Below are positions 7,080 to 14,318 of a stretch of DNA of 14,368 bases, piece by piece. The stretch is from contig CAZQVV010000070.1 of the NCBI GenBank assembly GCA_964596835.1, positions 1 through 14,368 of the forward strand, in the 5' to 3' direction. Position 1 is the stretch's first letter. Each line of letters starts with the position of its first letter. The notes beneath the pieces were generated by a model that saw nothing but the letters and a program-made list of their open reading frames with translations, did not search any database and was not told where the DNA came from. The DNA comes from JAADGZ01 sp964596835 (lineage in GTDB: Bacteria > Pseudomonadota > Gammaproteobacteria > UBA6429 > Thiohalophilaceae). Made by a program: the position numbers and the translations under genes.

Positions 7080-7769
7080 CTATTTTTCCGGTTTTTCTTC
7101 CCCGGCAGATTCAGTTTCATCCATACTCGTTTCGGCACCATCAGCTTCAACATCCACCTTGGTTTCCAGTACCTGACGCAATTTGAACATCTCGTTTTTC
7201 ATCCTTTGCTCACCATCTTTCTGTCCACCCTCATACATCGAGGCATATTCCGACATCATAGATTCCATCGTTTGCATCGCCGCATCGAGATCTTTTTTTA
7301 ACCTGGCATTTGTTTCACGCAGAGTGGTATTTTCTTCCCGCACAAGGACCAGTTTTGAATCCTTTGGGGATGCCTTTTCCCCGTCATTTTCGTTCCCGCC
7401 ATTATTGAAACCCTGATAGGATTCGATCAATTCGTTAATACAGCCATCAAATTCGGATATTTTTTCACGTTCTTTCTTTAGGAAAATTTTTAACAAGTTA
7501 CCATAAAGTGTTTTTTCACAATCAATAAGGGCATCTGTTTTTGCCTCGGCCTTTTCGTCATCATAACCATATACGTCTTTTAATAGCGATAACAATTTTT
7601 CACGTTTTGACGACTCTGCATTTTTTATTTTATCCACTAATATCATGGCCAGCGTTTTATCCTGCATACTTCTTTTTCTTACCATATACAGAATGCTGAA
7701 GAGGATCAGAAGCAAAATCACCCCGACCTCACTCACCAGCAGAAACAAGCTTGAATTAATGTCCGTCAC
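7080..7769 (-). CDS. Membrane-anchored coiled-coil protein of unknown function
   Basis: I do not recognise a family. The 229-residue product has one N-terminal transmembrane segment (about 7-29), then a basic RKR that places the rest in the cytoplasm. Next come a helical, charged region (about 35-120), a Gly/Asn-rich linker, and a coiled coil (about 140-180, including REENTTLRETNARLKKDL). The C-terminal tail is very acidic. The start is the GTG at 7767-7769, preceded on the minus strand by AAGGA nine bases away. It overlaps the TGA of the upstream vWA gene by four bases (GTGA), so the two are almost certainly co-translated, and their products may form a complex spanning the inner membrane. 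This is inference from overlap and topology only. Confidence 0.75.
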   Translation of the reverse strand: MTDINSSLFLLVSEVGVILLLILFSILYMVRKRSMQDKTLAMILVDKIKNAESSKREKLLSLLKDVYGYDDEKAEAKTDALIDCEKTLYGNLLKIFLKKEREKISEFDGCINELIESYQGFNNGGNENDGEKASPKDSKLVLVREENTTLRETNARLKKDLDAAMQTMESMMSEYASMYEGGQKDGEQRMKNEMFKLRQVLETKVDVEADGAETSMDETESAGEEKPEK

Positions 7770-9541
7770 AAAGCCACATCCTTGTCATCCTCAGCCTCCT
7801 GGCTCACTTTTTTCTTTTTCCAGAGTTTGAATATCAAGACCCCTATTATAGCAAGAACAATATTAACTACCAGAATTATCCAACTCACCAAAAACCAGTT
7901 TGTCTTTCCATGTTTCTCTTTTTTTGTATCTTTTTTCTGAATGTTTTCTTTATCATGCGCACTCTTTTCTTTCGCGTGACTATCATTTTTTCCCTCAACA
8001 GCGGGAGATGCGCCATGCTCTTTCTTTACAACCTTTTCAAGGACCAGTTTCTTCTTGATTTCCGCCTGTACTTTTCCTCCTGTATGCCTTTTAGCATCCA
8101 CAATAATAGTAACGAATTTACCCTCATTTTTTTTATCAATTTCCGCCACCCAAAGACCGCCTGGCTCCTGATGCGCAACCGGAAATTCACCCCCTTCCAA
8201 TTTAAGTTTTATGTGCAAGCTTTCCGGGTCGATTATTTCAATGTGAGGAATAATAGAAAGATAGAAATGTTTAGCACTTTTATCTTCCGTCAACTTTACA
8301 TCGACAATACTAAGAAAACTTCCCAGCGTATAACGGAACTCCCGTTCAAATGTCGCACCCTTTGCCCGTATAATAAGTAACTGGTCTCCACCTCCAAGCT
8401 TACCTGTCAAATCAACACTGTAACGGCCATCCCCCTTTTTACTATCTGCACCCTCCCCTGTATCCAGCATTGAATAACGGGCCTTACCGTTTACCTCGAC
8501 CTGAAAACTAACCAGGCTTAAAAATGATTCACGGGTTATTATCTTCCCTTTGTTCAGTAATTCAGCTTCAACTGAAACCTTGTCTCCGGCGAGAATGCTG
8601 GGAGGCAACTCACTTGTCTCCAGCTTTAGATTGGTCACTATCATGACCCGGTTATCGGGATCTTTTGATCCTTTTATAATCCATTCACCCGCCATCGGTT
8701 TTTTGACCGTGACCAGTTCATAAGACTGTTCCTGATTCCAGCTAAAATTTCGAGGGTGTTTCCGATAATCAAAGGCTTTGCCCTGTGGGTTAAGCAACAC
8801 CACCGGTTCAGCCTCTTTTCTAAAAACCAGCACGGTCATATCATGCACGCTGGTGTCCACCTTGAAACGGTTGCCCCTAATAGCCAGGCTATCGACGGGT
8901 GCCGCTTTTTCAAATAATTTCAAAAAGGCGCGTTCGAGTGAGCGGGCATTATCAACCTGGATATAATCACCGCCGGTTACCGCGCTGAGCTGTTTAAGCA
9001 GCGCTTTGTCTGCGCCAGCAGACAACGCAATAGTGTGCAGACGCACACCGGCTTTCTTCAGGCGCGGTAATATGTTTTTCAGAATACGTTGGCGTGAAGC
9101 TGCATTTTTTTTCGCGTCACGCGAGATATCCACCATGCCATCTGTCAACAGGATAAGGCTACGGCGTGTATTTTTATCCGGTTTCGTCCAGCCGAAAGAT
9201 GCACGCTTGAGAACCTCTTCGATATTGGTATGAAGCCCACGTGAATGGATCTTTTTCGACTCGGCCCGTGCCAGCTTTTTCCAACGCCTGTCCACGCGCC
9301 CGAGCTTAACCGGCATATTCACATACTGCCCGAAGGTCCAGACTCCTGCCGTAGAACCTTCCGGCAATAACCCCACCAGGAGTCGAAGCGCAGGCGCGCG
9401 CAGCTTGTGCGGATCATTGTGCTTCATACTCCCTGAAACATCGATCAATACACGTACGTCATTTTTCCTGGCTGCATGCGCAGAGCTCAGCAGACACAGT
9501 AACCCCAATGTCAGCAATAGTATGCGCCAGCCGGCCATCAT
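7766..9541 (-). CDS. Periplasmic von Willebrand factor A domain protein, membrane anchored
   Basis: The 591-residue protein starts with a Sec signal (about 1-23, cut after AHA). A vWA domain follows with a complete MIDAS metal site: DVSGS (D34, S36, S38), T105 in HTNIEE and D134 in LLTDGMVD. The middle (about 230-500) is beta-rich and probably Ig-like. A Lys/Glu-rich linker (about 500-546) leads to a single C-terminal transmembrane helix (549-571) and a short cytoplasmic tail. The N-terminal part resembles the gammaproteobacterial TIGR03503-type vWA proteins as I remember them; this needs a search. An upstream in-frame ATG at 9650-9652 would add 37 residues and bury the signal peptide, so the ATG at 9539-9541 is preferred; 9536-9538 is also possible. 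It is followed by an overlapping gene for a coiled-coil membrane protein. Confidence 0.82.
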   Translation of the reverse strand: MMAGWRILLLTLGLLCLLSSAHAARKNDVRVLIDVSGSMKHNDPHKLRAPALRLLVGLLPEGSTAGVWTFGQYVNMPVKLGRVDRRWKKLARAESKKIHSRGLHTNIEEVLKRASFGWTKPDKNTRRSLILLTDGMVDISRDAKKNAASRQRILKNILPRLKKAGVRLHTIALSAGADKALLKQLSAVTGGDYIQVDNARSLERAFLKLFEKAAPVDSLAIRGNRFKVDTSVHDMTVLVFRKEAEPVVLLNPQGKAFDYRKHPRNFSWNQEQSYELVTVKKPMAGEWIIKGSKDPDNRVMIVTNLKLETSELPPSILAGDKVSVEAELLNKGKIITRESFLSLVSFQVEVNGKARYSMLDTGEGADSKKGDGRYSVDLTGKLGGGDQLLIIRAKGATFEREFRYTLGSFLSIVDVKLTEDKSAKHFYLSIIPHIEIIDPESLHIKLKLEGGEFPVAHQEPGGLWVAEIDKKNEGKFVTIIVDAKRHTGGKVQAEIKKKLVLEKVVKKEHGASPAVEGKNDSHAKEKSAHDKENIQKKDTKKEKHGKTNWFLVSWIILVVNIVLAIIGVLIFKLWKKKKVSQEAEDDKDVAL

Positions 9542-9560
9542 GTTTTGGCTGCCCTGTTCT

Positions 9561-9569
9561 GATATACCA
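9561..9569 (-). promoter_or_regulatory. Candidate extended -10 promoter for the vWA operon
   Basis: On the minus strand TGG precedes TATATC (9561-9566), an extended -10 pattern, about 20 bases before the preferred ATG at 9541. No good -35 box is evident. If real, it excludes the longer start at 9652. The rest of the 287-base divergent gap (9542-9828) shows only a weak TTCAAC...TATGCT pair toward the plus strand. Confidence 0.25.
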
Positions 9570-9828
9570 CCTGGACCTTTTAACAACGTTTGTCCCCTTA
9601 AATAATCAGGCAATGAAAAAATCTCTAAAAAGCAGACACTTAGGCTTTCCATTCATATCGGCTGTTCACTGGAAAGTATTAGGCCGCAAACGGCCTGTCT
9701 CGGCATGCATGCGTTTTCACCCTGTCTGCCCGTCTCGCTGCATTCATGCTATTCTTGTAATTCAACAATGCGAGCAACCTTAGTATGCTTCCCACATACA
9801 CACCTAAAAGCCTCCGAATATAACCGAC

Positions 9829-10335
9829 ATGCAGTTCGAAATTTCAGAAAATGAGAAAAAACAGGCTCGTCACCCCCACGAGATATTTCTGACCAACCTG
9901 ATCACCAACCATATCCTGATCTTCATTGCCCTGCTTGGCATGGCCAGAACCTTCCCCTTGCTGATGCTGGTGACACCTTCTATTTCCCTCTGTCTGCTAC
10001 TCTATATTCTCTTCCGCGCCCGCCGTTCGCTGACACGAGACCCCTGGTTTGTGAAATGCCACTGGCAAATTAGCGCCCGCCGCAGCCGTCTGTTCATTGT
10101 CCTGCTGGCTGTTATGGGGCTGGTCGTTTTGGGTGTACTACTGATCTCAGGGGGCGATCTAAAGCCCCAGCATTATGCCTTTGGCGGAGTCGGCGCACTG
10201 CCCGTCATGCTCACCACTCTCGCACTCATCATGATGGAATCCGACGCCATGCATCAGGCTCGCCTGGGAAAACTTCCCAACCGAATTGTCCAGAAGTTTC
10301 CTAATCCAGATGCCATACGGGTTGATGAGGAATGA
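9829..10335 (+). CDS. Hypothetical four-helix membrane protein
   Basis: I do not recognise the family. The 168-residue product has four hydrophobic segments (about 20-37, 42-62, 87-108 and 115-135) with basic loops (RARRSLTR, RRSR) and a soluble, charged C-terminal tail, so it should be an inner-membrane protein. Its stop overlaps the start of the next gene by four bases (ATGA at 10332-10335), so the two are probably co-translated. The ATG at 9829 lacks a clear Shine-Dalgarno sequence. Codon use and length look like a real gene, and no longer frame competes on the other strand. Confidence 0.7.
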   Translation: MQFEISENEKKQARHPHEIFLTNLITNHILIFIALLGMARTFPLLMLVTPSISLCLLLYILFRARRSLTRDPWFVKCHWQISARRSRLFIVLLAVMGLVVLGVLLISGGDLKPQHYAFGGVGALPVMLTTLALIMMESDAMHQARLGKLPNRIVQKFPNPDAIRVDEE

Positions 10336-11018
10336 AGCAAGGGAACATTTTTCTGGGCGTTCTTGGCACCAGTCTCCTGCTGCTGGTTATTTCTCTTTTC
10401 TTTTCATCCAGACAGAAAGAGACTCCCGTCCAGCCCCAGAGTCTGCCCTGGCAGATTGAAATAACCGCCGATGGAAGTATCCGCGTTTTTGGTCTGCTAC
10501 TGGGACAAAGCACGGTGGAAGACGCCATTCAGCGTTTCAATGAAAATGCCGTAGTCAGTCTGTTTGTTTCACCTGAAAATAAACGTGTCGTCGAAGTTTA
10601 TTTTAACAATGCCCGTCTTGCCGGACTGAATGCAAAAATCGTGCTTTCTGTGGCCATCAACAAAGCAGAAACAGAGAGGATATACAACCATGGAACCCGC
10701 ATTAGCACGCTGGGTGATGGCAGCCACAAGGTCACGCTGAGCCATGATGATTTGCTGCGGGTAAAACAATCCCCCATCGCGGCGATAACGTATCTGCCAA
10801 AGACAAAACTGAGTAGTGCTTTACTCCTGGCACGCTTTGGCGAACCGGCCCGGCGCATTCGTGAAACAAAAACCGGAACTCAGCACTGGCTGTATCCGTC
10901 ACGGGGACTGGATATCGCACAGGACAAAGATGGCCAGACCGTACTCCAGTATCTAGCTCCGAAAGCGTTTGAAAAAGTCATGGGGCCGCTACTGGAACAG
11001 GGGAAGGAAAAATTCTGA
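10332..11018 (+). CDS. Hypothetical periplasmic protein with N-terminal membrane anchor
   Basis: The 228-residue product begins with an uncleaved-looking signal anchor (about 5-25, FLGVLGTSLLLLVISLFF), and the remainder should lie in the periplasm. Two segments look alike: GLLLGQSTVEDAIQRF (about 53-68) and a second stretch LPKTKLSSALLLARFGEP (about 155-172). Both have the pattern of a short 'G/K-x-T/K-x5-RFG' helix found in SmpA/OmlA-like and related small beta-alpha folds. That comparison is my inference; no family is assigned. The C-terminal HWLYPSRGLDI and VLQYLAP look conserved in style. It overlaps the upstream membrane-protein gene by four bases, and the cytochrome gene starts 91 bases downstream. 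Confidence 0.7.
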   Translation: MKQGNIFLGVLGTSLLLLVISLFFSSRQKETPVQPQSLPWQIEITADGSIRVFGLLLGQSTVEDAIQRFNENAVVSLFVSPENKRVVEVYFNNARLAGLNAKIVLSVAINKAETERIYNHGTRISTLGDGSHKVTLSHDDLLRVKQSPIAAITYLPKTKLSSALLLARFGEPARRIRETKTGTQHWLYPSRGLDIAQDKDGQTVLQYLAPKAFEKVMGPLLEQGKEKF

Positions 11019-11109
11019 TTGGCCTGAACAGGCGCCCGAATATTCCTAAATCTAATAACCGGTCGGCTACCGGCTAACAGGTATACTGTCCCCGGAATTA
11101 ACGACCGAT

Positions 11110-12453
11110 ATGCGAACAAATATAAAGATCATCACCATCAGCTTGCTGGGATTGGCCGTGGTGCTGTTCTTCGCCTGGCGGATGGTACGGCCGCTGCATG
11201 TTTTTACCGTCGCCAGGCATTTCGAATATCCCCTGGAAAGCAGGGAAATCCCGCCACCCCTGACCAGTCTCAGCGCGGCCACGTGCGGCGCTTGCCACCG
11301 TGCTATCTACCGCGAATGGACGACCAGCATGCATAGCCGCGCCTGGACCGATCCTTATTTCCGCACGGATCGTCGCCTTGAGGGTAACGAGCAAATCTGC
11401 CTGAACTGTCACACCCCGCTTGACCGGCAGCAAAAATTCAGGGTGCTGGGGTTCCATGATGCTGACAAATTTGATCCGATCCTCGCCCCCAACCCTGACT
11501 TCAGTCCTGCATTGCGGCGTCAGGGGGTCACCTGTGCCGCCTGCCATGTCCGTCATGGCGTCATTTACGGCCCCTTCTTGCAAAAAGCCCTGCACGGTGC
11601 CCCGCACCCGACAGGGCAATGGAAAAATGATAATGAGGCCTGCGCCCGCTGCCATATCGCACCCGATAAAAGTTGGGGCATATTCCTCAGGATACCCCCC
11701 TGCGGCACCGTGCCTGAAATCCAACTGGCCCAAAAAGAGGACTCCCGAACTAAAATAAATGGGCGCCCACGACTGAAGATCCCGCCGCCAATACCTCGAA
11801 CCGGCGCGCGGGCCTGGGTACCGAAAGCCGGCACCCCTTCCCCGGCCGGATCGGTGGATACTTATCTGGGGCGGCCGATACCGCCGGGAATCGCCACCGC
11901 GAACTGCGTTGAATGTCACATGCCACGGGTGGAGCGACCACTGATGACCGGGTATCCTTCCCGGACGGGACGCCACCACTTCTGGCGCGGCGGGCATGAT
12001 CCACAGATGGTTCGTCAGGCGTTGAGCATCCGTTTTCGCGCTGAAAAACCGCGCCACGGCAGCGTACCCTATACTTTGACGATGACCAATACCGGGGCCG
12101 GGCACTATGTTCCAACCGGGGTGCCCGACCGGTTTATCAGTGTCGATCTTCGTCTGCTCGGATCGGACGGGCATACGCTGGAACACGAATCTTACAAGCT
12201 GACGCGATCCATCCTGTGGCGACCGGTCGTCATTCAGTTCCGGGATACACGCCTGCGACCGAGGGTCCCGCAACAGTTTGTCATGAAAGTGGATCTTCGG
12301 GCGCATCCCACCGCTGTCGCCGTAGAGGCCGTGGTTCGCTATCATTTACTGCCATTGGCACATCGCCGCAAGGACAAGTTGCCGATGAAAGTCGCGCCTT
12401 CCCTCACCGTGTTTCGCCAACGGATTATGATCCACACCCCCGAATCCAGGTAA
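11110..12453 (+). CDS. Membrane-anchored pentaheme c-type cytochrome (cytochrome c554-like)
   Basis: The 447-residue protein has an N-terminal signal anchor (about 5-23) and five CxxCH heme sites: CGACH 59-63, CLNCH 97-101, CAACH 142-146, CARCH 178-182 and CVECH 266-270. It should be a periplasmic electron carrier. The start of the heme region (CGACHRAIYREWTTSMHSRAW) has the spacing and the extra histidine usual in the cytochrome c554 / multiheme cytochrome superfamily. After the last heme, GRHHFWRGGHDPQMVR is followed by a beta-rich C-terminal domain with TNTGAGHYVPTG (H332). The 83 residues between hemes four and five are rich in Pro, Arg and Lys and look unlike the rest. No catalytic activity can be assigned. 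The ribosome site before the ATG is weak, and the 91-base gap to the upstream gene includes a small GCCTG-AA-CAGGC hairpin (11022-11033). Confidence 0.85.
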   Translation: MRTNIKIITISLLGLAVVLFFAWRMVRPLHVFTVARHFEYPLESREIPPPLTSLSAATCGACHRAIYREWTTSMHSRAWTDPYFRTDRRLEGNEQICLNCHTPLDRQQKFRVLGFHDADKFDPILAPNPDFSPALRRQGVTCAACHVRHGVIYGPFLQKALHGAPHPTGQWKNDNEACARCHIAPDKSWGIFLRIPPCGTVPEIQLAQKEDSRTKINGRPRLKIPPPIPRTGARAWVPKAGTPSPAGSVDTYLGRPIPPGIATANCVECHMPRVERPLMTGYPSRTGRHHFWRGGHDPQMVRQALSIRFRAEKPRHGSVPYTLTMTNTGAGHYVPTGVPDRFISVDLRLLGSDGHTLEHESYKLTRSILWRPVVIQFRDTRLRPRVPQQFVMKVDLRAHPTAVAVEAVVRYHLLPLAHRRKDKLPMKVAPSLTVFRQRIMIHTPESR

Positions 12454-12472
12454 AACTTAATATTAATGGTCC

Positions 12473-12554
12473 GTAGGTTGGGCAAAGAAGCGATAGCGAC
12501 GTGCCCAACGGGATGTTCGGGAATGTTGGGCACGCTGCGCTTTGCCCAACCTAC
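12473..12554. repeat. Two-step palindromic repeat (GTAGGTTGGGCAAAG type)
   Basis: The outer arms GTAGGTTGGGCAAAG and CTTTGCCCAACCTAC are exact 15-base inverted repeats at the two ends. The inner arms GTGCCCAAC (12501-12509) and GTTGGGCAC (12524-12532) form a second stem. This is a dispersed palindrome 19 bases after the cytochrome stop, and it could form a strong hairpin in either transcript. Confidence 0.85.
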
Positions 12555-12668
12555 CTGGCTGATCTCAAAACATATGGTGCTACAATTGGCGTAGCTATTA
12601 TTACTATTTCAGCACTCTTTGTGCATAAACGCATTGAGCATTTAATTTCAACATTAAAAGAGCTATAA
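12513..12668 (+). CDS. Candidate 51-residue small membrane protein
   Basis: The frame opens at ATG 12513 inside the palindromic repeat and ends with TAA at 12666-12668. After about 16 residues encoded by the repeat come ADLKTYGATIGVAIITISAL and FVHKRIEHLISTLKEL, a short hydrophobic helix followed by a basic amphipathic one. No Shine-Dalgarno sequence precedes the ATG. Either the start is fortuitous and the N-terminus of an older gene was lost when the repeat arrived, or the repeat supplied a new start. The stop is one base from the next ATG. Confidence 0.35.
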   Translation: MFGNVGHAALCPTYLADLKTYGATIGVAIITISALFVHKRIEHLISTLKEL

Positions 12669-12669
12669 A

Positions 12670-12753
12670 ATGGATATATTATCTACTGTAGTTTTGCTTA
12701 TCGTTATTGGCGTCTTTGCGTTCATCGCATACGATGCAACCCATCAAAAATAA
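12670..12753 (+). CDS. Candidate 27-residue single-helix membrane peptide
   Basis: The ORF encodes MDILSTVVLLIVIGVFAFIA followed by YDATHQK: one transmembrane helix with a short polar tail. AAGAG ends seven bases before the ATG, within the end of the previous frame, whose TAA is one base upstream, so the pair could be translationally coupled. Its size and shape recall accessory subunits of respiratory oxidases (CcoM, KdpF-like peptides), but I cannot assign it. The local sequence is clearly more AT-rich than its neighbours. Confidence 0.4.
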   Translation: MDILSTVVLLIVIGVFAFIAYDATHQK

Positions 12754-12859
12754 GCACCATCACCGCTAACAATACGCGCCACTTTCGCCTGCCGTTATAA
12801 GCTCGGTCGTTAGCATCGTTAGCCACTAAATAACCGTTCCGAATTCCTGTCCAGCAAAA

Positions 12860-12974
12860 CCGTTCGCCCTGAGCCTGTCGAAGGGGGAATAGCCTTAAAT
12901 ATTGGTATTTCAGGCTTTACGTTCATGGTTCGACAAGGCTCTCCTGAACGAAGCCGAAGGGCTCACCACGAACG
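12860..12974. repeat. REP/BIME-type doublet, right copy (inverted)
   Basis: Arm B (12860-12885) is CCGTTCGCCCTGAGC followed by CTGTCGAAGGG. Arm A (12920-12974) begins CGTTCATGGTTCGACAAG and ends CTCACCACGAACG, with about 22 extra bases inside. The 34-base spacer between arms equals that of the doublet at 121-213, and the whole is in the opposite orientation. With the palindrome, small ORFs and GTTAGC motifs it fills the 556-base gap 12454-13009. Confidence 0.7.
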
Positions 12975-13009
12975 TGATCTGTATAGCGGACAGGAATCGG
13001 AACACTTAT

Positions 13010-14083
13010 TTAGGCGCCGGTCACGACCGTCCTGCGCCCCTGGACCGCAGCCGCCAGTTCCCGCAACAGCGTTTCGCTGGCGTCCCAGCCCAGGCAGGCA
13101 TCGGTAATGCTCTGGCCATAAACCAGTTCCCGATCCCCGTTGTTATCCTGACGTCCTTCCTGTAGATGGCTTTCAGCCATCGCACCCATAATGCGGGTGT
13201 CACCGGCGGCAATCTGCTGCGCGACATCATGCGCGACCGCGATCTGGCGGTTAAAGTCTTTCTGACTGTTGGCGTGACTGAAATCAATCATCACCATCGG
13301 AGCCAGACCCGCCTTTTCCAGCGCCTCGATCGCCTTGCGCACGCTGCCGGCATCGTAGTTAGGCTGGCGGCCACCGCGCAAAATAATGTGACAGTCATCA
13401 TTGCCGGTAGTGGCGAAAATGGCCGAGTTTCCGGCCTTGGTCACGGACAGAAAATTATGCGGACGACCGGCCGCACCGATGGCGTCAATCGCGACCTTGA
13501 GGGTACCATCGGTGCTGTTCTTGAAGCCCACCGGGCAGGACAGGCCGGAGGCCAGTTCACGGTGTACCTGACTCTCCGTGGTGCGTGCGCCAATGGCGCC
13601 CCAGCTGATCAAATCCGCCACGTATTGCGGCGTAATCAAATCGAGAAATTCGGTTGCAGCCGGCACGCCGGCATTGTTTATATCCAGTAGCAGCTTGCGC
13701 GCCAGATGCAGGCCTTTGTTGATCTGGAAACTTTTGTCCAGATCGGGATCATTGATCAGACCTTTCCAGCCCACCGTGGTTCTCGGCTTTTCAAAGTACA
13801 CGCGCATGACGATGAGCAGATCCCCGCCCAGCTCGGTACGCAACAGCTGCAATTTTTGGGCGTACTCCAGCGCCGCCTCAGGATCATGCACCGAGCAGGG
13901 GCCGACGATGACCAGCAGGCGATCGTCCTTGCCACGCAGGATATTGTGAATGGCCGTGCGGGTTTCAAAAATCAGCCGGCTGGCGGTTTCTGAAATAGGG
14001 CAGTCCTGGTGCAACTGAATCGGCGGAATGACCTCTTTTAGCGCCGTAATACGCAGGTCGTCTGTCTTGTATTTCATATTCAT
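13010..14083 (-). CDS. aroG: 3-deoxy-7-phosphoheptulonate (DAHP) synthase, AroG type
   Basis: This cytoplasmic enzyme makes the first shikimate-pathway intermediate, DAHP, from phosphoenolpyruvate and erythrose 4-phosphate, using a divalent metal. The 357-residue protein is a class I-alpha DAHP synthase: GPCSVHDP with the metal cysteine C63, KPRTTVGWKGLINDP, GARTTESQVHRELASGLSCP, HIILRGG and MIDFSHANSQKDF, ending YGQSITDACLGWD. It aligns nearly end to end with E. coli AroG (Phe-sensitive). DDLRI near the N-terminus matches the AroG residues that take part in Phe binding, so Phe-type inhibition is likely but inferred. A second ATG at 14075-14077 would put the metal cysteine at residue 61 exactly as in AroG and may be the true start; neither ATG has a clear ribosome site. 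Confidence 0.95.
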   Translation of the reverse strand: MNMKYKTDDLRITALKEVIPPIQLHQDCPISETASRLIFETRTAIHNILRGKDDRLLVIVGPCSVHDPEAALEYAQKLQLLRTELGGDLLIVMRVYFEKPRTTVGWKGLINDPDLDKSFQINKGLHLARKLLLDINNAGVPAATEFLDLITPQYVADLISWGAIGARTTESQVHRELASGLSCPVGFKNSTDGTLKVAIDAIGAAGRPHNFLSVTKAGNSAIFATTGNDDCHIILRGGRQPNYDAGSVRKAIEALEKAGLAPMVMIDFSHANSQKDFNRQIAVAHDVAQQIAAGDTRIMGAMAESHLQEGRQDNNGDRELVYGQSITDACLGWDASETLLRELAAAVQGRRTVVTGA

Positions 14084-14092
14084 AGCCGGGTA

Positions 14093-14098
14093 TTGTAG
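14093..14098 (-). promoter_or_regulatory. Candidate -10 box (TACAAT) directly before aroG
   Basis: On the minus strand TACAAT (5/6 match) ends nine bases before the first ATG (14083). The hexamer 17 bases upstream (TTTAGC) is a poor -35 box. If used, the transcript would begin almost at the start codon, which agrees with the absence of a Shine-Dalgarno sequence. Confidence 0.3.
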
Positions 14099-14198
14099 CG
14101 TGAATGCGCCATCGGCTAAAGTCGGATCGATCAGCTATGCCCGTAGCCTGTATGCCGGGAGCTTAACATTTGTCGTAAAAAATCTCTTTTATAAACAT

Positions 14199-14312
14199 CC
14201 CCGGGGCAAGCCCTCTCGCTTTCGCTCGACTTTCTCGTTCCTCGAAAGCGGGGTATTACCCTGTAAGTTTTTATTTACACGCCCCAAGGGGCGGGGAATA
14301 AAACCCCAGGAG
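14199..14312 (+). promoter_or_regulatory. GC-block structured leader before a truncated ORF
   Basis: The region contains alternating C and G blocks that can pair in more than one way: CCCCGGGG (14199-14206), AAGCGGGG near 14247-14254, the palindrome CGCCCC-AA-GGGGCG (14280-14293), and GGGG-AATAAAA-CCCC (14293-14307), which abuts AGGAG (14308-14312). The last two stems share a G, so they are partly exclusive. I recognise no riboswitch class. Confidence 0.3.
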
Positions 14313-14318
14313 ATTTAA

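Noticed and set aside
6972..7301. 109-codon plus-strand frame starting in the second repeat element
   Set aside because: It runs antisense into the coiled-coil protein gene and is Phe/His-rich, as expected for the complement of acidic Lys/Glu codons.
11098..12345. 415-codon minus-strand frame opposite the cytochrome gene
   Set aside because: The sense strand has five correctly spaced CxxCH sites and a signal anchor; the opposite frame shows no domain.
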